Part shown: piece after piece, positions 1 to 6,122 of the stretch
Position numbering within the stretch: the first letter of the stretch is position 1
Layout of the letters: each line of letters starts with the position of its first letter
Source: Pseudomonadota bacterium
GTDB taxonomy: Bacteria > Pseudomonadota > Gammaproteobacteria > Steroidobacterales > Steroidobacteraceae
NCBI GenBank assembly: GCA_947454665.1
Contig: CANGMU010000110.1
Coordinates: 1-7,537 of the forward strand
Direction of reading: 5' to 3'
DNA: 7,537 nt
Notes under the pieces: model-generated
What the model was told of the DNA's origin: nothing
The model's input: only the letters and a program-made list of their open reading frames with translations
Database searches by the model: none
Position numbers and translations under genes: made by a program

Positions 1-294
1 ACGGTCACGCTGCCGCTGATGCTGCCCGGCATCCTGGCCGGCGTGGTCACGGCCTTTGCTGCGGGCCTGGGCGAATTCGGTGCGGTGATCACCTTCGTGT
101 CGAACATCCCCGGCGCGACGCGCACCTTGCCGCTCGCCCTGTACTCCGCCCTGCAACTGCCCGGCGGCGATGCACTGGCCGCAAAGCTCGCAGCGATCTC
201 CTTCGCACTGGGCCTTGCCGGGCTGCTGGCTTCCGAGGGCCTTTCTCGTGCCTTGCGGCGCTGGTTGGGCCGCAGCGGCCCGGAGGCGCGCTGA
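1..294 (+). CDS. modB: Molybdate ABC transporter permease ModB, C-terminal part (5' end outside window)
   Basis: The frame is open from base 1 and ends at TGA 292-294, giving 97 residues of the C-terminal part. ModB is the inner-membrane channel subunit of the ModABC molybdate importer; it takes oxyanion from periplasmic ModA and is driven by ModC. The visible part starts at the end of the cytoplasmic coupling (EAA) loop (VTLPLMLPGILAG). It then shows the highly typical ModB stretch GLGEFGAVITFVSNIPG followed by TRTLPLALYSALQLPGG, and a last hydrophobic helix (roughly AAISFALGLAGLLASE) with a short basic tail. The family is usually about 225-230 residues, so more than half of the gene lies to the left. 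The stop overlaps the modC start by one base (TGATG), which indicates an operon with translational coupling. Identity is secure from the motif and from the modC neighbour. Confidence 0.93.
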   Translation, partial: TVTLPLMLPGILAGVVTAFAAGLGEFGAVITFVSNIPGATRTLPLALYSALQLPGGDALAAKLAAISFALGLAGLLASEGLSRALRRWLGRSGPEAR

Positions 295-1394
295 TGCTCT
301 CCGTCAGCCTTCGCCACCGGGTCGGCGACTTCCAGCTCGACGCCGCCTTCGAGGCACCGACGCCGGGAGTCGTGGCCCTGTTCGGCCGCTCCGGCTGCGG
401 CAAGACGACGCTCGTGAACCTGCTGGCCGGTCTGCGCCGTGCGGATGCCGGACAGGTGCAGGTCGACGGCGAGAACTGGCTGGATACGCAACACGGCCTG
501 GATCTGCCGACCGAGCGGCGCGGCGTGGGCTATGTCTTCCAGGATGCGCGGTTGTTCCCGCATTACCGCGTGCGCGCCAACCTGCTCTATGGCGCGCGGC
601 GGGCCACAGGCCGCCGCGAAACGATCGCCTTCGACGAGGTCGTGGACCTGCTCGACCTCGCACCCTTGCTGGATCGCCGGCCCGGCACGCTCTCCGGCGG
701 CGAGAAGCAGCGCGTCGCACTGGGCCGCGCGCTGCTTGCGCGCCCGAAGCTGCTGCTGCTCGATGAGCCGCTGTCCTCGCTGGATGCCGCACGCCGCGAG
801 GAAGTGCTCCCCTGCCTGGAACGGCTGCGCGACCATTGCGCGATCCCCATGGTGCTGGTGAGCCACCAGTTCGACGAGGTGTTGCGACTGGCCACGCATG
901 TGGTCGTGATGGATGCGGGCCGCGTCGTCACCGCGGGCGACGTGACGCAAGTGAGCCTCACGCCCGAACTGCGCGCGATCGTCGGCAGCGAAGCGCTCGG
1001 TGCTGTCGTGGATGGCACGGTCATCGAAGTGCGTGGCGAACTCGCGGATATCGCCGTGGGCACGGGCCGGCTGCACATCCCCTGCCCCGGCGCACGACCC
1101 GGGCTTCCCATTCGCGTGCAACTGCTGGCGCGCGACATCATCTTGGCCACCGAAGAGCCTCGCGGCCTCTCGGTGCGCAACCAGTTGCGCGGCGTCGTGC
1201 GCGCGGTGGTCGACGACGCCGGCAACGACCTCGTCGAACTCGACATCGGTGGCGCGTCGGTGCTCGCGCGCATCACGCGCGATGCAACCGCGGAGCTGGC
1301 GATCGTGCCGGGCCGGGAGGCCTGGGTACTCGTGAAAGCCGTTTCCACGCGGGGCCACGCCTTCCCGGCCCCGGTGCTGCGAGGCGCGACATGA
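294..1394 (+). CDS. modC: Molybdate ABC transporter ATP-binding protein ModC
   Basis: This 366-residue protein is the cytoplasmic ATPase that powers molybdate import through ModB. The ABC domain is complete: Walker A GRSGCGKTT (31-39), Q-loop Gln83 (YVFQDARLFPH), signature LSGGEKQR (133-140), Walker B LLLLDEP (153-159), D-loop SSLD (161-164) and switch His191. The C-terminal part (about 293-352) starts with SVRNQLRG, the usual opening of a molybdate-binding Mop/TOBE domain. That domain separates ModC from generic sulfate or spermidine ATPases. Length matches the family (about 350-365). The ATG at 294 is chosen because it overlaps the modB stop and has a strong Shine-Dalgarno GGAGG at 282-286 with a 7-base spacer. 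The 3' end overlaps the next gene by ATGA (1391-1394). No ModE operator is visible here; it would lie upstream of modA, outside the window. Confidence 0.96.
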   Translation: MLSVSLRHRVGDFQLDAAFEAPTPGVVALFGRSGCGKTTLVNLLAGLRRADAGQVQVDGENWLDTQHGLDLPTERRGVGYVFQDARLFPHYRVRANLLYGARRATGRRETIAFDEVVDLLDLAPLLDRRPGTLSGGEKQRVALGRALLARPKLLLLDEPLSSLDAARREEVLPCLERLRDHCAIPMVLVSHQFDEVLRLATHVVVMDAGRVVTAGDVTQVSLTPELRAIVGSEALGAVVDGTVIEVRGELADIAVGTGRLHIPCPGARPGLPIRVQLLARDIILATEEPRGLSVRNQLRGVVRAVVDDAGNDLVELDIGGASVLARITRDATAELAIVPGREAWVLVKAVSTRGHAFPAPVLRGAT

Positions 1395-2407
1395 ATCCGC
1401 GCAGCGGCTGTCGTGTGGCGCTGTGGCGGATCTTGGCGGCCTTGTCGCTCGCAGCGCCGTTGCAGTCGGCAGAACGCGTGGAACTGCGGCCCAGTCGGGA
1501 GACAGCCGCCACGCTGAGATCGCAGAGCGCACCGGAAGATGGCCTCGGACGCTGGCACGACGGGTTCTTCCTCGGCGTGCAGGATTTCATCACGCGGCTC
1601 GACTCACGTTTCGTGGATGAAGGTGAGTCGGCGCTGCCCGTGCCGATCTCGCCCTTCCGGATCGGCCTCGAATCCGAAGCCATCCACCGCGCCGACGGCG
1701 GCACGGAACTGAGGCCGCGACTCGACCTCGACATCCTGCTGCAGTTGCCGAACCTCGAGCGCCGCGTGCAGGTCTTCGTCACCAGCGACACGCTGGCCGA
1801 ATCTCCGCTTTCACACAGAGCCTCAAGCGCATTGCGTGCCGGCGTGCGCCTCGGCGCACTGCAGAACGTTGACCTGGATCTTGGCGTGAAGGCCGACGTG
1901 CCGCCGGTCGCCTTCGCGTCGCTGCGTTGGCAACGCGTCGTGGCCTGGGGCCAATGGCAGGTGCTCCCGCTGGCCAAGATCTATCTGGAATCGGGCAAGG
2001 GCTTCGGCGCTGCGGCCGGCACGAGCTTCGAACGCTGGTGGGACCATGCTCTCTTCCGGTCATCGAGCTATGCCAACTGGCGCCTCAACGCGAGCGACAC
2101 GGAATTCACGCAGAGCCTGACGCTCGCCCGGGCATCGGAAGTGCTGCGCCAGGGGCGTTACAGCGACGTCGTCGGAGGGCGTGATTTCGCCCGCGGCTAC
2201 GGGATGCAGGTGCTGGCCAGCGGCACGCGCGACACCGGCGCGCAGCGTTACGAGGCGAGTCTGTTCCTGAAACGGCCGACGGGCGCGCACTGGCTCTATT
2301 GGAGCGTCGCCCCGCTCATCACCTGGGAACGCAACCAGGGCTGGCATCCAGATCCTGGCATCCGCATCGGACTCGACGCGCTGTTCTGGGATGTGAGCCG
2401 CCGCTGA
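1391..2407 (+). CDS. Exported, probably outer-membrane beta-barrel protein of unknown function, mod-operon-linked
   Basis: The predicted protein has 338 residues. I do not recognise a named family. The N-terminus looks like a Sec signal peptide: basic MNPRSGCR, then a hydrophobic core VALWRILAALSLAAP and a weak cleavage region near LQSA/E (about residue 27). The mature part lacks hydrophobic helices. It has many alternating polar/hydrophobic stretches rich in Trp, Tyr, Arg and Gly (for example LRPRLDLDILLQL, LDLGVKADV, HWLYWSVAPLITWER, GIRIGLDALFWDV), as expected for an outer-membrane barrel. The C-terminus ends in SRR after FWDV, not in the classical terminal Phe. The start at 1391 overlaps the modC stop as ATGA and has GAGG at 1381-1384, six bases upstream. 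The frame is open upstream to 836, but that part lies inside modC and has no protein-like features. Position suggests co-expression with modBC; a role in molybdate passage across the outer membrane is only a guess. Confidence 0.8.
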   Translation: MNPRSGCRVALWRILAALSLAAPLQSAERVELRPSRETAATLRSQSAPEDGLGRWHDGFFLGVQDFITRLDSRFVDEGESALPVPISPFRIGLESEAIHRADGGTELRPRLDLDILLQLPNLERRVQVFVTSDTLAESPLSHRASSALRAGVRLGALQNVDLDLGVKADVPPVAFASLRWQRVVAWGQWQVLPLAKIYLESGKGFGAAAGTSFERWWDHALFRSSSYANWRLNASDTEFTQSLTLARASEVLRQGRYSDVVGGRDFARGYGMQVLASGTRDTGAQRYEASLFLKRPTGAHWLYWSVAPLITWERNQGWHPDPGIRIGLDALFWDVSRR

Positions 2408-2419
2408 CCGCAGGCGGCT
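2396..2419. terminator. Hairpin at the convergent gene junction, possible bidirectional terminator
   Basis: A perfect 7-bp inverted repeat, AGCCGCC (2396-2402) and GGCGGCT (2413-2419), encloses a 10-base loop. It spans the last codons and stop of the + gene and most of the 17-bp gap before the stop of the minus-strand CNNM gene. There is no U-tract on either side, so it is not a classical intrinsic terminator. It could slow polymerase from both sides or protect mRNA 3' ends, or be a chance product of GC-rich sequence. Confidence 0.35.
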
Positions 2420-2424
2420 GAGCG

Positions 2425-3753
2425 TCACTCGCCGCGATCGATCGCCGTGACGGGCTCGCCCGCACGCAGTGCCTGCACTTCGCGGCGACCGACGAGCAGC
2501 TTGTCGATGACGAGACCGTCCATGTCCACGACCTCGATCGCAAGGTCCCGCCAGGCCATGCGCTCGCCTTCGACAGGCAGACGGCCCAGGTGCCAGAGCA
2601 CGAAGCCCGCCATCGTGTGGTAATTCTCGCCGCGCGCGAGGTCCTTGCGGCCCAGCACGCGCTCGGCCTCGTAGATGGGCAGGTGGCCATCGATGAGCCA
2701 GCTGCCGTCTTCGCGACGCTGCGCGCCCGCCGTGTCGCGGCTGCCCATCTCGGGCAGTTCACCGGCGATGGCTTTCAGGATGTCGGCCGGTGTGACCAGG
2801 CCCTCGATGCCGCCGTATTCGTTGGTCACGACGGCCAGATGCACGCTGGAGCGACGGAAGGTTTCCAGCAACTTCAGAACCGAAATGCCTTCGGGCACAT
2901 GCAGCGGCGGCTGCACATCGATGTCCGGGTCGAGCTCGCCCCGACGCAGGGCCTCGCCCAGGTTCGCGAGCGAGATCACGCCAATCAGCTGTTCCAGTTC
3001 GCCGCGGCAGTACAGGAAGCGCGCATGGCCGCTGTGGCGCGCCTCGTCCCATAACGCGCCGATCGGTTCCGCCGCATCGAGCCAGAGGATGTCGCCACGC
3101 GGCACCATGATCGATTCGACCGAACGCTCTGCAAGGCGCAGAACGGAATCGATCATTTCCATCTCATGGCGGTGGATGGCGCCCTTGTTCATGCCTTCGG
3201 CCACCAGCGCGCGCACGTCGTCATCGTTGACGGCAGCCTGCGAGGCATTGGCCATCGGCACGAAACGCAGCAGCGCGTTGGTCGATCGCTGCAACAGCCA
3301 GACGAGCGGCGCACCACCGACGGACAGGTACTGCATCGGCAGCGAGATGAAGACCGCCCAGCGGTCCGCGTGGGCCATCGCCAGTCGCTTGGGCACCAGC
3401 TCGCCGATGACCAGCGAAACATAGGTCATCACGACGACGATCGCGCCGTAAGCCAGTTCGTCGGCATAGGGTGCGAGCACTGCATGCTGGGAGAGATAGG
3501 CAGACAGCTCGGCCGAATAGGCCGCGCCGCTGTAGACCCCGGTGAGGACGCTGACCAGCGTGATGCCGAACTGCACCGTCGACAGCAGACGCGTGGGATC
3601 GTCGAGCAGTGCCAGTGCGGCGCGCGCGCCGCGATTGCCCTGCTCGGCCAGGGCGGTCAGGCGGCTGCGCCGCGCGGACACCAGTGCGATTTCTGCCGAG
3701 GCGAACAGGCCGTTCAGGAAGAGCAATCCAAGGATGACCGCGGCCTCACGCAT
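2425..3753 (-). CDS. CNNM/CBS/CorC-HlyC family membrane transport protein
   Basis: This 442-residue inner-membrane protein has the full family order. An N-terminal CNNM (DUF21) membrane domain spans about residues 1-175, with hydrophobic segments near 5-26, 58-78, 100-118 and 131-155. It carries the conserved ASAEIALVSARRSRL stretch (18-32) and the GELVPKRLA motif (117-125). Next comes a pair of CBS domains (about 210-335, opening with VESIMVPRGDI and ending at NEYGGIEGLVTPADIL), then a C-terminal CorC_HlyC domain (about 349-430, SWLIDGHLPI to VDMDGLVIDKLLV). Members are often labelled 'hemolysin'. Characterised relatives act in magnesium/cobalt export or resistance, and E. coli PaeA (YtfL) in polyamine export; CBS pairs usually bind adenine nucleotides. 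The substrate cannot be told here. The ATG at 3753 follows GAGG (complement of 3763-3766) with a 9-base spacer. It lies 119 bp downstream of the hydrolase on the same strand, with its own -10-like box in the gap. Confidence 0.92.
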   Translation of the reverse strand: MREAAVILGLLFLNGLFASAEIALVSARRSRLTALAEQGNRGARAALALLDDPTRLLSTVQFGITLVSVLTGVYSGAAYSAELSAYLSQHAVLAPYADELAYGAIVVVMTYVSLVIGELVPKRLAMAHADRWAVFISLPMQYLSVGGAPLVWLLQRSTNALLRFVPMANASQAAVNDDDVRALVAEGMNKGAIHRHEMEMIDSVLRLAERSVESIMVPRGDILWLDAAEPIGALWDEARHSGHARFLYCRGELEQLIGVISLANLGEALRRGELDPDIDVQPPLHVPEGISVLKLLETFRRSSVHLAVVTNEYGGIEGLVTPADILKAIAGELPEMGSRDTAGAQRREDGSWLIDGHLPIYEAERVLGRKDLARGENYHTMAGFVLWHLGRLPVEGERMAWRDLAIEVVDMDGLVIDKLLVGRREVQALRAGEPVTAIDRGE

Positions 3754-3810
3754 CGACGCGGGCCTCGAAGTGGCAGCGGCCAGGGGGCGGTTTCATGCAG
3801 TCCGCGGGCA

Positions 3811-3843
3811 ACGCCTTGCGGCGGGGCGCCCATCATACCGCGG
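3811..3843 (-). repeat. Leader motif, copy 1 (upstream of CNNM/CorC gene)
   Basis: On the + strand this reads ACGCCTTGCG (3811-3820), 11 bases, ATCATA (3832-3837), then CCGCGG directly adjacent (3838-3843). The same three blocks in the same order occur at 4688-4717 before the hydrolase gene, with a 7-base gap and one extra base before CCGCGG. On the minus strand, the sense strand of both genes, the order is CCGCGG, TATGAT, then CGCAAGGCGT in the likely untranslated leader. Around the 10-mer, GCAA/TTGC arms with a 4-base loop can pair. A shared promoter and leader architecture is one reading; chance in GC-rich DNA is the alternative. Confidence 0.4.
3832..3837 (-). promoter_or_regulatory. Possible -10 box upstream of the CNNM/CorC gene
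   Basis: Read on the minus strand, this is TATGAT, one mismatch from the sigma-70 -10 consensus and AT-rich against a very GC-rich background. It lies 78 bases upstream of the CNNM start. No good -35 hexamer is found 16-18 bases further upstream, so the call is tentative. The rest of the 3754-3872 gap holds the Shine-Dalgarno and the leader motif described separately, and no gene. Confidence 0.4.
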
Positions 3844-3872
3844 CGCGGGACCGCAGCGGCGGCGGGCCGGGT

Positions 3873-4667
3873 TCAAGCCCCCCGCAGGAAGGGCTCGATG
3901 GCCGCCACGAAGGCGGCCGGGTCTTCGGTGCCCGACAGATGCCCCGCGCCGGGCAGGCTCACGAGCACCGCACCGGGGATGCCAGCCACCAGCGCAGCGG
4001 CAGCCGCCTGCAGGGGCGGGCCCTCAGCACCGCCCACGATGACCTGCGTCGGCGCCGCGATGCGCGCGAGCTCCGGCCGCAGATCCAGGTGCTTCAGCAC
4101 CGCGGCGCAGGCCGCGAAGCCCTGCGGAGACATGGCCGCGAAGACCGCGCGCAGCTGGGCCGTGACGGTCGGCTGCGCATCGCGGAACGCCTGGGGCAGC
4201 CAGCGATCCAGGAATCCATTGCCCACCGCAGCCATGCCCTGGGCACGTCCGGCATCGATCGCGGCCTGGATCACGTCGGGCACGCCGAGGTGGGCCGTCG
4301 TGTTCGCCAGCACGAGGCGGTCGATGCGCGACGGATGGTTGGCGGCGAGCCACATGCCTTCCATGCCGCCCTGCGAAAGACCCACGTAATGCGCTTTCGC
4401 CACGCCGAAGGCATCCATCACGGCGAGCGCATCCTGGCCCAGCGTTTCGATCGTCGCATCCCCGGCGGGAACATCGGAGCGGCCATGGCCGCGACGGTCG
4501 AACCGGATCACGCGGCAAGCCGGTGCCAGCGCAGCCGCGACGCCGTCCCAGCTCGATAGGTCACAACCGATCGAGTGGCTGAGCACGACGACCGAACCAT
4601 CGGCGCACCCTTCCGCGACGGCATTGAGTTGCACGCCCCCCACGCCACTGACCTGCCGCTGCACCAT
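3873..4667 (-). CDS. Alpha/beta hydrolase, 3-oxoadipate enol-lactonase (PcaD)-like
   Basis: This 264-residue protein lacks a signal peptide and is probably cytoplasmic. It has a single alpha/beta-hydrolase fold: an oxyanion-hole region VVLSHSIG (27-34), the strand/turn FDRRGHGRSD (56-65), nucleophile elbow GLSQGG with Ser98, and catalytic His243 in GAGHLSGTE. The pattern through the cap (RWLPQAF, MSPQGFAACAAVL) resembles PcaD, which hydrolyses 3-oxoadipate enol-lactone in the beta-ketoadipate pathway. No other pca gene is visible, so the true ester or lactone substrate is open. In remembered PcaD sequences the acid Asp follows VIAGTQ; here the stretch is VIVGGAEGPP, with Glu215 at that position. 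The ATG at 4667 follows GGTGGAG (complement of 4677-4683) with a 9-base spacer. The gene is divergent from the MATE gene and 119 bp upstream of the CNNM gene on the same strand. Confidence 0.85.
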   Translation of the reverse strand: MVQRQVSGVGGVQLNAVAEGCADGSVVVLSHSIGCDLSSWDGVAAALAPACRVIRFDRRGHGRSDVPAGDATIETLGQDALAVMDAFGVAKAHYVGLSQGGMEGMWLAANHPSRIDRLVLANTTAHLGVPDVIQAAIDAGRAQGMAAVGNGFLDRWLPQAFRDAQPTVTAQLRAVFAAMSPQGFAACAAVLKHLDLRPELARIAAPTQVIVGGAEGPPLQAAAAALVAGIPGAVLVSLPGAGHLSGTEDPAAFVAAIEPFLRGA

Positions 4668-4682
4668 GTCGGTCTACTCCAC

Positions 4683-4699
4683 CGCGCACGCCTTGCGCG
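4683..4699 (-). other. Short hairpin in the hydrolase 5' leader
   Basis: CGCGCA (4683-4688) and TGCGCG (4694-4699) form a perfect 6-bp inverted repeat with a 5-base loop. In the minus-strand transcript it sits immediately upstream of, and touches by one base, the hydrolase Shine-Dalgarno (complement of 4677-4683), so it could affect translation or serve as a small operator. It is short and GC-only in the stem apart from one pair, so chance is plausible. Confidence 0.3.
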
Positions 4700-4717
4700 C
4701 GGCGATCATAGCCGCGG
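4688..4717 (-). repeat. Leader motif, copy 2 (upstream of hydrolase gene)
   Basis: On the + strand this reads ACGCCTTGCG (4688-4697), 7 bases, ATCATA (4705-4710), one base, then CCGCGG (4712-4717). It matches copy 1 at 3811-3843 in block identity, order and orientation relative to the following gene; only the gaps differ (7 against 11 and 1 against 0). The 10-mer is part of the 4683-4699 hairpin. Confidence 0.4.
4705..4710 (-). promoter_or_regulatory. Possible -10 box upstream of the hydrolase gene
   Basis: On the minus strand this is TATGAT, one mismatch from the sigma-70 -10 consensus, 37 bases upstream of the hydrolase ATG. At 17-bp spacing the -35 position reads AGCACA, which keeps only the final ACA of TTGACA. 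No convincing promoter was found on the + strand for the divergent MATE gene within the 69- or 99-base gap (depending on its start), so that promoter may be atypical or lie inside the hydrolase 5' end. Confidence 0.42.
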
Positions 4718-4766
4718 GACGGAGCGTTGTGCTTACATGCCGCCTTTCCCCGTGCCAGAGCCCACC

Positions 4767-6122
4767 ATGCACCCGAATTCCCAGCGCCCGGTCTGGAAGA
4801 CCTTCCTGATGTTCCTCGGCCCCATGATGCTGGCCAACATCCTGCAATCGCTGTCCGGCACGCTGAACACGATGTACCTGGGCAAGATGATCGGCGTGGG
4901 CGCGCTCGCGGCGGCATCGGCCTTCTTCCCGGTCATGTTGTTCATCATTTCCTTCGTGATGGGCCTGGGGTCCGGTGCATCCGTGCTGATCGGCCAGGCC
5001 TGGGGCGCGAAGCAACCGGAGCGCGTGCAGGCGGTCGCCGGCACCACGCTGTCCGTGGGGCTGATCGCAGGTCTGGTGATCGCGGTATTCGGCGGCATCT
5101 TCACGCGCAGCCTGCTGCAGGGACTTTCGACACCGCCGGACATCCTCGACGACGCCACCGCCTACGCGCGCATCGTGCTGATCTCGATGCCCGGCTTCTT
5201 CGTGTTCCTGCTGATCACCTCGGTAATGCGCGGCGTCGGCGACATGATCACGCCACTGAAGGCCATGTTGGTCTCAACGTCCGTCGGCATGCTGGTGACG
5301 CCCGCACTGATCCGAGGCTGGTGGGGCTTGCCGCAGATGGGCGTGCGCAGCGCGGCCTGCGCGATGGCGGTTTCCTTCATCGTCGCGCTGATCTGGTTGG
5401 GCGTGCACCTGCACCGCAAAGGCAGCCCCCTGGCGCCGAGCCGCGGACTGCTGGAACACATGAAGATCGAGAAGAAAATCCTGCTAGCGGTGCTGCGCAT
5501 CGGCGTGCCTACGGCGCTGCAGATGGTCATCATGTCGCTGGCCGAGGTCGCGTTGCTCTCGCTCGTGAACGGCTTCGGCTCCGATGCCACGGCCGCGTAT
5601 GGCACCAGCAACCAGGTGTTGGGCTATGTGCAGTTCCCGGCGATGTCGATCGCGATCGCCGCATCAATCCTCGGCGCGCAAACCATCGGTGCCGGACATC
5701 CCGAGAAACTGGGCGCCATCACGCGCGCGGGCATCTATATCAACTTCGCGGTGACGGGCTCGCTGCTGCTGCTGTGCTACCTGTTCTCGCGCCAGGTCGT
5801 CGGCCTGTTCACGACGAACCCGGAAGTCATCGAGACGACGCAGCGCATGCTGCATATCGTCCTGTGGAGCATCCTGGTGTTCGGCTGCTCGGCGGTCGTC
5901 TCGGGCGTCATGCGCGCGAGCGGCGCCGTGATGGTGCCCGTGATCCTGTCGATCAGTGCGATCCTGCTGGTGGAAGTGCCGGTCGCCTTCGTGGCAAGCC
6001 GGCACATCGGACTGGATGGCGTCTGGATCGCCTACCCGGCCTGCTTCATCGCGATGCTGATTTTCCAGACTACCTACTACCGCCTGTTCTGGCGGAAGCA
6101 GGCAATCCGCAAACTCATCTGA
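4767..6122 (+). CDS. MATE family multidrug/metabolite exporter
   Basis: The protein has 451 residues, typical for the family (about 440-460), with about 12 hydrophobic segments in two homologous halves. MATE proteins are inner-membrane antiporters that expel cationic drugs, dyes or metabolites using a Na+ or H+ gradient. First-half hallmarks are PMMLANILQSLSGTLNTMYLG (19-39), GLGSGASVLIGQAWGAKQ (66-83) and VMRGVGDMITP (153-163). Second-half counterparts are LRIGVPTALQ (243-252), SILGAQTIGAGHPEK (300-314) and VMRASGAVMVP (381-391). Two in-frame ATGs fit. ATG 4767 has AGAG six bases upstream; ATG 4737 would add MPPFPVPEPT and has GGAG at 4721-4724 with a long 12-base spacer. I prefer 4767 because the extra residues are proline-rich and not family-like, but this is not settled. 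The gene is divergent from the hydrolase, and its 3' end overlaps the MFS gene by 8 bp tail to tail. The substrate cannot be inferred. Confidence 0.93.
   Translation: MHPNSQRPVWKTFLMFLGPMMLANILQSLSGTLNTMYLGKMIGVGALAAASAFFPVMLFIISFVMGLGSGASVLIGQAWGAKQPERVQAVAGTTLSVGLIAGLVIAVFGGIFTRSLLQGLSTPPDILDDATAYARIVLISMPGFFVFLLITSVMRGVGDMITPLKAMLVSTSVGMLVTPALIRGWWGLPQMGVRSAACAMAVSFIVALIWLGVHLHRKGSPLAPSRGLLEHMKIEKKILLAVLRIGVPTALQMVIMSLAEVALLSLVNGFGSDATAAYGTSNQVLGYVQFPAMSIAIAASILGAQTIGAGHPEKLGAITRAGIYINFAVTGSLLLLCYLFSRQVVGLFTTNPEVIETTQRMLHIVLWSILVFGCSAVVSGVMRASGAVMVPVILSISAILLVEVPVAFVASRHIGLDGVWIAYPACFIAMLIFQTTYYRLFWRKQAIRKLI

Noticed and set aside
836..1390. In-frame N-terminal extension of the mod-linked exported protein, giving a 523-residue reading frame
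   Set aside because: It lies entirely in another frame of modC, is extremely Arg-rich and low-complexity, and would bury the signal peptide. The 1391 start has a Shine-Dalgarno and ATGA coupling.
587..1558. Minus-strand frame (323 residues) antisense to modC
   Set aside because: It is a Ser/Arg/Thr-rich antisense shadow of modC, with no motifs and no Shine-Dalgarno support.
3844..3872. Possible intrinsic terminator after the hydrolase gene
   Set aside because: The GC-rich tract has several weak self-complementary pieces but no single convincing stem and no U-tract.
3166..4389. Long + strand frame (407 residues) antisense to the CNNM and hydrolase genes
   Set aside because: It crosses two recognisable minus-strand genes and their intergenic gap, shows no domain pattern, and is rich in Gln, His and Arg like an antisense shadow.
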